In this document: positions 15,782-23,226 of the stretch, one piece after another
Numbering within the stretch: the stretch's first letter is position 1
Layout: each line of letters begins with the position of its first letter
Assembly: GCA_902613275.1 (NCBI GenBank)
Contig: CACMGM010000012.1
Coordinates: forward strand, 1 to 23,668
Length of the DNA stretch: 23,668 nucleotides
Direction of reading: 5' to 3'
Source of the DNA: an uncultured Alphaproteobacteria bacterium
GTDB lineage: Bacteria; Pseudomonadota; Alphaproteobacteria; HIMB59; GCA-002718135
Made by a program: the position numbers and the translations under genes
The notes under the pieces: generated by a model
Databases searched by the model: none
Seen by the model: the letters and a program-made list of their open reading frames with translations, nothing else
What the model was told of the DNA's origin: nothing

Positions 15782-16414
15782 ATGGTATTTAGGTTTGTGA
15801 CAAAAATTGATAATTTTTTAAAAATAATGTGTATTACATTGTTATTTTTATATGCATGTACCTCAAATCAATTAACAAATACAGCTGATAGTTGCATAAT
15901 TTTTGATGAAAAGAAAAGCTGGTATAAAGCAACTAAAAATTCTTACGATAAATGGAATACCTCAATTGCATTCCAATTAGCAGTTATAAAACAAGAATCA
16001 TCTTTTACTCAATTTGCAAAACCGAAAAGAAAAAAATTTTTAGGTTTAATACCAACCTCTAGACCATCAACTGCTTTTGGTTATGCGCAAATAATAAATC
16101 CTACTTGGGATTGGTATAAGAGCAAAACTGGAAATCAAAATGCATCAAGGGCAAATTTTAAAGATGTAACTGATTTTATTGGATGGTACACAACACAGTC
16201 CGAAAATATGATTGGAATTTCAAAAAATGATTACTATAATCAATATTTAGCATATCATGAAGGTCAAAACGGATGGTCGAAAGAGACATTTAAAAGTAAA
16301 GATTGGTTGATTGATGTTGCTAAAAATGTAGAAAGAAATACTAAGATGTTTAATAAACAATTAAAACAATGTGAAGAAAAGCTTGATAAAAAAGGTTTCT
16401 TCGGAATACTTTAA
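15782..16414 (+). CDS. Lytic transglycosylase-like lipoprotein
   Basis: A 210-residue SLT-type (lysozyme-fold) protein expected to cleave peptidoglycan glycan strands from the periplasmic side. A signal sequence ends in a lipobox-like LYAC (23-26, Cys26), so it is probably lipid-anchored; Tyr at the -2 position is a little unusual. The catalytic glutamate is probably Glu72 in VIKQESSF, followed by the SLT-family FGYAQIINPTWDWY segment (99-112) and YLAYHEGQNGW near the C-terminus. An RKKFLGLIP insertion separates the first two motifs. The stop overlaps the next start as TAATG, so it is coupled to the M20 amidohydrolase. The biological target (wall remodelling, division or turnover) is not evident. 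Confidence 0.82.
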   Translation: MVFRFVTKIDNFLKIMCITLLFLYACTSNQLTNTADSCIIFDEKKSWYKATKNSYDKWNTSIAFQLAVIKQESSFTQFAKPKRKKFLGLIPTSRPSTAFGYAQIINPTWDWYKSKTGNQNASRANFKDVTDFIGWYTTQSENMIGISKNDYYNQYLAYHEGQNGWSKETFKSKDWLIDVAKNVERNTKMFNKQLKQCEEKLDKKGFFGIL

Positions 16415-17592
16415 TGCCAATTTTAAACAGTATAAATCAAATGCAAGGTCTGATGACAGAATGGCGTCAGGATTTACATAAAATTCCTGAGATAGGTCTT
16501 CAAGAATTTGAAACATCAAAATATATCAAAAATAAGTTAAAAGAATTTAACATTAAATTTAAAGATGGTTACGCTAATACAGGTGTTGTCGCTTGGGTAG
16601 ATGGTAATGAAGTTACTAATGATAAGACAATTGGTTTAAGAGCAGATTTCGATGCTCTCCCTATGCCTGAACAAAACGAATTTAATCATAAGTCTCAAAA
16701 TAAAGGTATGATGCATGGTTGTGGTCATGACGGTCATACTTCAATGCTTCTCGGGGCAGCGAAATATCTAAGTGAAAATAATAATTTTAATGGAAGAGTA
16801 TATTTCATTTTTCAACCAGGAGAAGAGGGTTTTGCTGGAGGAGAAAAAATGATTCAAGATGGGATGTTTGATGATTTTAAAATTGATGAAGTTTATGCAC
16901 TTCATAATTGGCCTGAGTTACCTTTAGGTACGTTTGGTGTAAATAGTGGGCCGATGATGGCAGCAGTTGATGAATTTGATATTACTGTAAAAGGAAAGGG
17001 TGGTCATGCTGCATCACCTCATCTAGCAATTGATCCTGTAGTAATTTCTGCACAAGTTATTTCTGCTGTTCAAACAATTATAAGTAGATCCACAGATCCT
17101 GTTGATAAAGCTCTTATAAGTATTACAAAAATTAATGCTGGTACAGCTTATAATGTAATCGACGATCAAGTTAAAATGGGCGGGACTATTAGAACTTTTC
17201 GAAGAGAAACACGAGCATATATAGAGAAAAGATTAAATGAATTATGTAAAGGAATAGCGGATGCACATGGTGCAGAGATAAAAATTGAATTTGATTTAGT
17301 TAATAAATATCCCCCTACTATAAATTCTAAAGAAGAAACAAAATTTGCAGCAAATGTAGCCAAAGATTTAGTCGGTGATGATAAAGTTATTACTGATATT
17401 GATCCGTCAATGGGAGGAGAAGATTTTTCATATTTGTTAGAAAAAAAACCTGGTTCCTATCTTTATCTTGGTCAAGGAGATGAAGAACATAGTGCTCATC
17501 TACATACAACAAAGTATGATTTTAATGATAATTTATTACCCATTGGAGTAAATTTTTGGGTTGACCTTGTTCAAAAATATTTTTCTAAATAA
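16414..17592 (+). CDS. M20 family amidohydrolase, hippurate hydrolase-like
   Basis: A cytoplasmic metal-dependent amidohydrolase of the M20D group (hippurate hydrolase, N-acyl-amino-acid deacylase, IAA-amino-acid hydrolase), 392 residues. Metal ligands are visible: the GCGHDGHTSML motif (102-112; Cys103, His105), Glu137-Glu138 in QPGEEG, His164 in ALHNWPELP, and a late histidine in the EEHSAHLHT stretch. The dimerisation insert carries KGKGGHAASPH. Start ATG 16414 overlaps the preceding stop. The likely reaction is removing an acyl group from an N-acyl amino acid; coupling to a transglycosylase might suggest a wall-derived substrate, but this enzyme class is broad and the link may be only transcriptional. 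Confidence 0.9.
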   Translation: MPILNSINQMQGLMTEWRQDLHKIPEIGLQEFETSKYIKNKLKEFNIKFKDGYANTGVVAWVDGNEVTNDKTIGLRADFDALPMPEQNEFNHKSQNKGMMHGCGHDGHTSMLLGAAKYLSENNNFNGRVYFIFQPGEEGFAGGEKMIQDGMFDDFKIDEVYALHNWPELPLGTFGVNSGPMMAAVDEFDITVKGKGGHAASPHLAIDPVVISAQVISAVQTIISRSTDPVDKALISITKINAGTAYNVIDDQVKMGGTIRTFRRETRAYIEKRLNELCKGIADAHGAEIKIEFDLVNKYPPTINSKEETKFAANVAKDLVGDDKVITDIDPSMGGEDFSYLLEKKPGSYLYLGQGDEEHSAHLHTTKYDFNDNLLPIGVNFWVDLVQKYFSK

Positions 17593-17600
17593 TTTTATAG

Positions 17601-18362
17601 ATGTTAAATTTAAGTGCGATTTATTCAATAATCGCATTTAGAATAAAAGAATTCCTACAAGAATATCATTACTCTTTATTAGCCCCTCTAACTACAAATC
17701 TTTTATTTATATTAGTTTTTATAACAGTAGAAAATTATTATTCTCTTTCAATGGATTCCGGATCTTTTGTTGAATTTATTGCCCCTGGATTAATTATTAT
17801 GATCGTTGCTCAGGAAAGTTACGATAATTCGTCTGCTACTTTAATTCATATGAAACAAATTGGTTCTTTAGATGATTGGTTAATAGCACCTATTTATAGG
17901 ATTGAAATATTAATATCATTAATATTCACATCTCTTATTATTGGAATTATTTTAGCACTGTTTAATTTTTTAATATTTACTTTTTTAATCGACATTGAAA
18001 TTTATAATTTTTTTTATTTTTTTTACTACTTATTTCTAGTTATAATATTTTTCTCATGTTTAGGATGTTTCGTAGGAATAATTTTTAATTCTTGGGATTC
18101 ACAAAGTACATTCTCGAGTTTTTTTGTTGCACCAATTAATTTTTTATCAGGAACCTTTTTTTCAATAAATTATCTTCCTGATAATTTGAAGGCTATACTT
18201 TTATATAATCCTTACTATTATGTTGTAAGCTTCTTTAGGAATTCATTTAATGATGAATTTTCATTTAATTTAGTTGAAAATATCTTTATAATAATTTTCA
18301 TTTTATCAACTTTGATTATTACATCATTTATTTTTTTCAAAGGTTTTAAAATTATTAAATGA
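17601..18362 (+). CDS. ABC-2 type transporter permease
   Basis: A polytopic membrane protein of 253 residues with about six hydrophobic segments, fitting the ABC-2 membrane family (NodJ/DrrB-like exporters). Supporting stretches are FVEFIAPGLIIMIVAQESYDNS (split around residues 53-74) and LSGTFFSINYLPDNLKAILLYNPYYYVV near the C-terminus, a typical ABC-2 pattern before the last helix. It starts eight bases after the amidohydrolase stop and ends by overlapping the next gene (ATGA at 18359). No ATPase gene is adjacent, so its nucleotide-binding partner must lie elsewhere. The cargo is unknown. Confidence 0.82.
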   Translation: MLNLSAIYSIIAFRIKEFLQEYHYSLLAPLTTNLLFILVFITVENYYSLSMDSGSFVEFIAPGLIIMIVAQESYDNSSATLIHMKQIGSLDDWLIAPIYRIEILISLIFTSLIIGIILALFNFLIFTFLIDIEIYNFFYFFYYLFLVIIFFSCLGCFVGIIFNSWDSQSTFSSFFVAPINFLSGTFFSINYLPDNLKAILLYNPYYYVVSFFRNSFNDEFSFNLVENIFIIIFILSTLIITSFIFFKGFKIIK

Positions 18363-18952
18363 TTGATGTTATTTTTAATTTTTTAATTCAATTTGATTTA
18401 TTAATCAAAAATAATTTAGAATTATCTTTAATTTTATATTTTTTATTTTCATTTTTGTTTTTTACTTTTTCTCTACCTGGTAGTTTAATAATTATACTTG
18501 CATCAAGTTTCTTTTTTGGATTTATTACAGGTTTTATAATTAATATAACAACTATTGTTTTAGGTAGTTTATGTTTTTTTCTTTTTTTTAAAAATATATT
18601 TAAAAAATATTTTAATAAACAAATTGAAAAATTTAGTGATAAACTAAATAAAATTATTAAAAAATCATCTTTTGAATACTTAGTTTTATTGCGATTTGTT
18701 ATTGGAGTGCCATTATTTGTTCAAAATTTATTTTTATCAACATTAAATATTTCTAAAAGTAAATTTTTAATTTCATCTTTTATTGGTTTTACTCCCTATT
18801 TTCTTCTTTTTTCATTTATTGGTAATCAATTTTCTGATCTAATTGAAGTTAAAGAATTTCAACTTAGTAATATTTTATCATTTGAATTAATTTTAATTTT
18901 TTTACTATTAATTATTTTTTTATTACTTAGAATTTTTTTTAAATTTAAATAA
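18359..18952 (+). CDS. VTT/DedA-like (TVP38/TMEM64) membrane protein
   Basis: A 197-residue inner-membrane protein resembling the SNARE-associated/VTT domain family. The family-like features are the LPGSLIIILASSFFFGFITG segment (about residues 39-58), a central amphipathic lysine-rich stretch (about 74-100), and LLRFVIGVPLFVQNLFLST followed by SFIGFTPYFLLFSFIG. DedA/VTT proteins are linked to membrane lipid scrambling and membrane potential maintenance; the role here is unproved. It is translationally coupled to the ABC-2 permease gene and its 3' end overlaps the convergent 127-residue gene by 8 bp. Confidence 0.78.
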   Translation: MIDVIFNFLIQFDLLIKNNLELSLILYFLFSFLFFTFSLPGSLIIILASSFFFGFITGFIINITTIVLGSLCFFLFFKNIFKKYFNKQIEKFSDKLNKIIKKSSFEYLVLLRFVIGVPLFVQNLFLSTLNISKSKFLISSFIGFTPYFLLFSFIGNQFSDLIEVKEFQLSNILSFELILIFLLLIIFLLLRIFFKFK

Positions 18953-19328
18953 ATAGTTTTTTAAATCTAATTGAAATGAATAATAAATAAACAGTAACAA
19001 TTATTGCGGCATAAATAGTTATATCAATAATTATTAAATTATTTGCAGAAAATTCATTTGCTATTCTTGAATATATCAAAGCTGAAGTTTGTATTATGGA
19101 TGTAATAATAATAACATTAAGTAATCTGATTGAGCCCTTTGTATTTAAGTAGATCATTAAAAGACCAATAAATAAAAGACCTGTTATAGCTCCACCAAGA
19201 TTTCTTAGCCATGCTATATTGGTATTTTCAGCAACAGTTAAATTAACAAAATTATATGGAAAAATTAAAAAATATATTCCATAAATGAGAGAAAATATTG
19301 ATAAAAATAATATACTTAGTTTGATCAT
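18945..19328 (-). CDS. Four-helix membrane protein of unknown function
   Basis: A 127-residue protein made almost entirely of four hydrophobic segments (about 3-22, 46-63, 72-90 and 98-120). Between the first two is a short extramembrane loop ending in NTNIAWLRNLGGAITGL. The arrangement recalls small four-helix families such as DUF4345-like proteins, but I cannot place it firmly. It is convergent with the VTT gene (8-bp overlap) and divergent from the 77-residue membrane protein gene, with 68 bp between their starts. The few charged residues and consistent length make it a credible gene. Confidence 0.7.
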   Translation of the reverse strand: MIKLSILFLSIFSLIYGIYFLIFPYNFVNLTVAENTNIAWLRNLGGAITGLLFIGLLMIYLNTKGSIRLLNVIIITSIIQTSALIYSRIANEFSANNLIIIDITIYAAIIVTVYLLFISIRFKKLFI

Positions 19329-19396
19329 CTATTAAAAACTATCTATTAAGATATAAATAGTATTGCAAATTAATTTTTACTAAATATAGAAAATAT

Positions 19397-19630
19397 ATGT
19401 TCCAGTTGTTAATAGTTTTAATTATTATTGTGATTATTTTATTTATTTTGAGATCAAGAGCCAAATCTCAATATAATAATTATGGTAATTTTTATAGAAA
19501 TTTAATTTTAATAGTCATAATTGGAGGTTTAATATTTTTCCTTGCCACTACAGGCAGGTTTTTAATACCTCAGTTATTGAATCTTATTAAAGTTGGATTG
19601 CCATTCTTAACAAAATTAATTGGAATATAA
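19397..19630 (+). CDS. Small membrane protein, similar to the N-terminal anchor of Tim14-like DnaJ proteins
   Basis: A 77-residue protein with an N-terminal hydrophobic helix (2-18), a polar link with RSRAKSQYNNYGNFYRN (19-35), a second helix (36-53) and a TGRFLIPQLLNLIKVGLPFLTKLIG tail split about 52-76. The pattern of second helix, TGR, then a LLP/LP hydrophobic repeat resembles the membrane anchor of alphaproteobacterial membrane DnaJ (Tim14/Pam18-like) proteins, from memory. No J-domain (HPD) follows, because the stop overlaps the PhyH start as TAATG. It could be an anchor-only relative or a separate family. Tight coupling to the oxygenase gene supports it being translated. Confidence 0.62.
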   Translation: MFQLLIVLIIIVIILFILRSRAKSQYNNYGNFYRNLILIVIIGGLIFFLATTGRFLIPQLLNLIKVGLPFLTKLIGI

Positions 19631-20493
19631 TGATATATTTTTCAACAAATGATCTACCCTTAAACTATGAAATGATTAATTTTTGGAATAATAATGGATA
19701 TTTGGTTATAGAAAATTTCAATACGGATAAAGAATGTGATGAATTAATGGAACGATCATCATATCTTATCGAACATAATAATTTTAATAATCAAAAATCT
19801 ATTTTTGATACAGTCAATCAAGCTCATAATGATGATAGTTATTTTTTAGATTCAGGAGATAAAATTCGTTTCTTCTTTGAAGAAAAAGCTAATTTAAATG
19901 ATGATAACATAGAAGAAAATAAACATTTTATTGTAAATAAAATTGGTCATGCGTTGCATGACTTAGATAAAGTTTTTTATAAATTTTCTCATAAACAAAA
20001 ACTTCAAGATATTGCTTTATCACTTGGTTTCTCAAAACCTAAATTACTTCAGTCTATGTATATTTTTAAGCAACCTAAGATAGGTGGTGAAGTAGTTTGT
20101 CATCAAGATTCTACTTTTTTATATACTGATCCAGAAAGTACTATCGGTTTCTGGTTTGCATTAGAAGACGCAAATAAAACAAACGGATGTTTGCAAGTTG
20201 CAAGTGGAGGTCATAAAGGACCATTAAGAAAACTTTTTAAAAAAGTAGATGGTAAAATGCAAATGATAGATCTAAATGATGAACCATTTCCTGAAACTGA
20301 TACTTTTGTAGAAGTAAAAAAAGGATCACTTGTTTTATTACATGGTAGACTTCCTCATTATTCATGTGAGAACACAAGTTTAAAATCAAGACATGCTTAC
20401 ACAATTCATGTAATTGATAATAACAACGACTATCCTGAATGGAATTGGTTACAAAGATCTTCATTACCTCTTAAAAGTTTCATTAATGACTAA
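19630..20493 (+). CDS. Phytanoyl-CoA dioxygenase family oxygenase, PHYHD1-like
   Basis: A non-haem iron, 2-oxoglutarate-dependent oxygenase of 287 residues, cytoplasmic. The facial triad is visible: His158 and Asp160 in VCHQDSTFLYTDP (156-168), and His243 in HGRLPHYS. Arg254 in LKSRHAYTIH would bind 2-oxoglutarate. The HQDSTFLYT and VKKGSLVLLHGRLPH segments match the PHYHD1 subgroup closely, by recollection, rather than the lipid-degrading PhyH or taurine-type enzymes. The substrate is unknown. Its last bases overlap the nucleoside hydrolase start (ATG 20486, an 8-bp overlap), so the two are coupled; hydroxylation or dealkylation of a modified nucleoside or base is a reasonable guess, not more. 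Confidence 0.87.
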   Translation: MIYFSTNDLPLNYEMINFWNNNGYLVIENFNTDKECDELMERSSYLIEHNNFNNQKSIFDTVNQAHNDDSYFLDSGDKIRFFFEEKANLNDDNIEENKHFIVNKIGHALHDLDKVFYKFSHKQKLQDIALSLGFSKPKLLQSMYIFKQPKIGGEVVCHQDSTFLYTDPESTIGFWFALEDANKTNGCLQVASGGHKGPLRKLFKKVDGKMQMIDLNDEPFPETDTFVEVKKGSLVLLHGRLPHYSCENTSLKSRHAYTIHVIDNNNDYPEWNWLQRSSLPLKSFIND

Positions 20494-21430
20494 AAAAATA
20501 ATTTTAGATTGTGACCCAGGTCATGATGATGCTGTAGCAATAATGTTAGCTGCTTCTTCTAAAGAGATTGACATACTGGGTATCACCTGTGTTGGTGGAA
20601 ATAGTGGTTTAAATAATACAGTAAATAACGCTCTTAAAGTTTGTACGTTAATTGAAAGAACGGACATCAAAGTTTACTCTGGTGCAGATAAACCTATTCA
20701 TTATGAATTATTTACAGCTGAATATGTTCACGGAAAAACCGGATTAGATAAAAAAGGTGATCCTATAATAATAGATACAAATTATAAACCTCAAGAAAAA
20801 AATGCAGTTGATTTCATAGTAGAAACTTGTAAATCTTCAACAGAGCAAATTTATCTCTGCCCAACAGGACCTCTTACGAACATCGCCTTAAGTTTAAAAA
20901 AAGATCCGTCTATTAAAGAAAATATAAAAGAAATAGTTTTTATGGGTGGAGCCGCTATGTGCTTAGGTAATACTACACCATCAGCTGAATTTAATATTTA
21001 TGTGGATCCACACGCTGCTAATATTGTTTTAGAATCAGGCATTCCTTTAACAATGATGGGTTTAGACGTTACTCATCAGGTAAATGTAAATTCAAAAATT
21101 ATCAAATCAATGAATGAAAATAAAAATAAAAGTTCTAAGTTTTTTGGAGAACTAATGGAATTTTATACAATATTTCATAAAGAATTATACGAAACTGAGG
21201 AAACACCCCTGCATGACCCATGTGTCATTGCATATTTATTAGATCCATCTATTTTTAGTGGAAAAGAAGTTAATGTCACAGTTGAAGAAAATTCTGAATT
21301 AACCAGAGGGGAGACTGTTGTTGATTGGCTTGGTGTTACAAAAAGACCAATAAATTGTTTTGTGATGAATGAAGCTAATGATGAAAAATTTTTCCAATTA
21401 CTTAAAGATAAATTATCCCTATTACCTTAA
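20486..21430 (+). CDS. Inosine-uridine-preferring type nucleoside hydrolase
   Basis: Hydrolyses the N-glycosidic bond of a ribonucleoside to base plus ribose; cytoplasmic, Ca2+-dependent. I chose ATG 20486 (314 residues, the normal family length) because the hallmark ILDCDPGHDDAVA follows at once (6-18). An earlier TTG at 20414 lies wholly inside the oxygenase gene. Other family marks are GITCVGGN (about 33-40), CPTGPLTNIALSL, MGGA, EFNIYVDPHAA and the late TPLHDPCVIAYLL with the metal-binding Asp and a catalytic-type His. Base preference cannot be assigned. It ends convergent with psuG with a 4-bp overlap; together these genes break down both normal and pseudouridine-type nucleosides. Confidence 0.93.
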   Translation: MTKKIILDCDPGHDDAVAIMLAASSKEIDILGITCVGGNSGLNNTVNNALKVCTLIERTDIKVYSGADKPIHYELFTAEYVHGKTGLDKKGDPIIIDTNYKPQEKNAVDFIVETCKSSTEQIYLCPTGPLTNIALSLKKDPSIKENIKEIVFMGGAAMCLGNTTPSAEFNIYVDPHAANIVLESGIPLTMMGLDVTHQVNVNSKIIKSMNENKNKSSKFFGELMEFYTIFHKELYETEETPLHDPCVIAYLLDPSIFSGKEVNVTVEENSELTRGETVVDWLGVTKRPINCFVMNEANDEKFFQLLKDKLSLLP

Positions 21431-22335
21431 CTATAAAAATTCTTCGCAATCTTTCCAGCTAAATTTGCATTATTAATAATTAAAGATGTATTGGCATTTA
21501 AAGTTTCATTTTTTGATTCTTCGTTAATTTCTTTAATAAGAAATGGTGTTAATTCTTTTCCACTAATATTATTTCTATCAGCTTTAATTGTTGCATTATT
21601 AATCCATTTTTCAACATCATTTTTATTAAGTGCTTTATTTAATGGAACTTTGTTAAATATGAGAATTGATTTTTTATTTTCTATATTCTCATTAAGTTTT
21701 AAAAAAGAAGAAATTTCATGAATTTCATCAAATCTATTATCAACTTTATTTTCTGTTTCTTCATACCAAAAACCAGGCATATAATTTGTTTGATAACCAA
21801 TTCTTGTAATTCCTAAAGTTTCAAGAAGCTCATTAGTTTTACTTAAATCTAAAATAGATTTAGCACCACTACAGATTACAAAATTAGAATTCTCAGAAAG
21901 TGCATATAGATCTGCAGAAACATCATTTGTATTTTCAACATTTAAATGTACACCACCAATCCCGCCTGTTGCAAAAAATTTTATTTGAAATTTAGAAGCT
22001 ATTAAAATCGTACTTGCTACAGTTGTAGCTGCATTTTCTTTATTAAATATTGATAAATTTATATTGTGGTTAGAAACTTTTTGTACATTTTTATCTTTTG
22101 CTAATAATTCAATATCTTCATGTGATAATCCAATTTTAATCTTACCTTTGATTATTCCTATTGTTGCAGCAACAGCACCATTATCTTCAACAGCCTTTAT
22201 GGATTCATTTGCAACTTTAATATTTTCTGGATAGGGCAATCCATGACTAATCAATGTACTTTCTAGAGCTACAATTGGTTTTTTTGAGGTAATTGCTTCA
22301 TGAACTTTTCTACTTACTTCAAAAATATTTTTCAT
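21427..22335 (-). CDS. psuG: Pseudouridine-5'-phosphate glycosidase
   Basis: Cleaves pseudouridine 5'-phosphate to uracil and ribose 5-phosphate (EC 4.2.1.70), breaking the C-C glycosidic bond. The 302-residue length is typical. Conserved stretches are VALESTLISHGLPYPEN (22-38, including the substrate Glu), ATIGIIKGKIKIGLS (about 57-71), FFATGGIGGVH (with the metal/phosphate region), the lysine in VICSGAKSILDL expected to form the Schiff base, and the GYQTNYMPGFWY segment. Its start overlaps the psuK stop by 4 bp (ATGA read on this strand), so psuK-psuG is a coupled pair. This is a confident assignment. Confidence 0.95.
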   Translation of the reverse strand: MKNIFEVSRKVHEAITSKKPIVALESTLISHGLPYPENIKVANESIKAVEDNGAVAATIGIIKGKIKIGLSHEDIELLAKDKNVQKVSNHNINLSIFNKENAATTVASTILIASKFQIKFFATGGIGGVHLNVENTNDVSADLYALSENSNFVICSGAKSILDLSKTNELLETLGITRIGYQTNYMPGFWYEETENKVDNRFDEIHEISSFLKLNENIENKKSILIFNKVPLNKALNKNDVEKWINNATIKADRNNISGKELTPFLIKEINEESKNETLNANTSLIINNANLAGKIAKNFYS

Positions 22336-23225
22336 ACTTTTTGTATTTTTACTTTTTTAGAGAGATTTTTAACTTTTAAATAATCACTCTTTTTTGTTAG
22401 AGAATTACCATTAGCATAATAAGAACCGCATGCTACAGAAGTTTTTAAAATATCATCCATTTTTTTTTCTTTACTAAGTAAATACAACATCATAGCTGCG
22501 AGTGCATCTCCAGCACCATTCTCGTTTACTACTTTTAGAGATGGAGGTTTTATTTTTTTTATAAATTCACTACTACCAAAGATTACATTATTTTTTGAAT
22601 TGGTTGCAACTATCTTTATATGCTTGTTTTGTTTTAATATTTTTTTTACACCAATTATAATATCTGAAGAATTTGTAAGTTTAAATAATTCTGCTTTATT
22701 TAAGAATATAAAATCAATTTTATTTATAATTTTTTTTATTTTAATAACTTTATGTACTGATGTTGCACAAACTATAATTTTATTATTTTTTGATAGTTTA
22801 TTTATTGATCTCTCCAAATAAATTTTAGAAAAATTTAGATCGAATATTATATTTTTATTATTAATTTTAGGAATTTTTAAGGATTTATTATTTTCATATT
22901 CATCTGTATTAGCCAAACCTAATAAAAATTTATTATTTTTATCTGATAAGGCTAAATAGTATCTATCTGTATAAATTTTATTAATTTGATGAATAAATAT
23001 TTTTTTTGAAATTTTTTTTCTTATTTCTTCGTTTATAGCTAAGCTATAAAAATTTACATCGACAAAATTTGAGAGCAATTCTGCAATATTATATGCTACT
23101 CCACCAATTCTACTTTTTTGTCTAATTTGATTAGATCTGAGATTAATAATATTTTTTTTAAGATTTAATAAATAATCGTTGTGAATTGCCCCAATACAAA
23201 CAAAAATGTTTTTAGATTTCAGCAT
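22332..23225 (-). CDS. psuK: PfkB-family kinase, probable pseudouridine kinase
   Basis: Ribokinase/PfkB-fold kinase of 297 residues, most likely phosphorylating pseudouridine to supply PsuG. N-terminal FVCIGAIHNDYLLNLK (about 8-23) and RIGGVAYNIAELL (39-51) are the sugar-nucleoside pocket segments; the C-terminal VVNENGAGDALAAMML carries the anion hole and catalytic aspartate (GAGDA). Function is taken mainly from the coupled psuG. The protein is lysine- and isoleucine-rich and looks divergent. No internal ATG preserves the first strand, so ATG 23225 is needed, yet it lies just 1 bp from the opposite-strand ATG at 23227. Its promoter must therefore lie inside the neighbouring coding region. 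Confidence 0.87.
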   Translation of the reverse strand: MLKSKNIFVCIGAIHNDYLLNLKKNIINLRSNQIRQKSRIGGVAYNIAELLSNFVDVNFYSLAINEEIRKKISKKIFIHQINKIYTDRYYLALSDKNNKFLLGLANTDEYENNKSLKIPKINNKNIIFDLNFSKIYLERSINKLSKNNKIIVCATSVHKVIKIKKIINKIDFIFLNKAELFKLTNSSDIIIGVKKILKQNKHIKIVATNSKNNVIFGSSEFIKKIKPPSLKVVNENGAGDALAAMMLYLLSKEKKMDDILKTSVACGSYYANGNSLTKKSDYLKVKNLSKKVKIQKV

Positions 23226-23226
23226 T

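Noticed and set aside
20414..20485. Upstream TTG extension of the nucleoside hydrolase
   Set aside because: The extra 24 residues fall entirely inside the oxygenase gene, and the DCDPGHDD motif normally follows the start directly.
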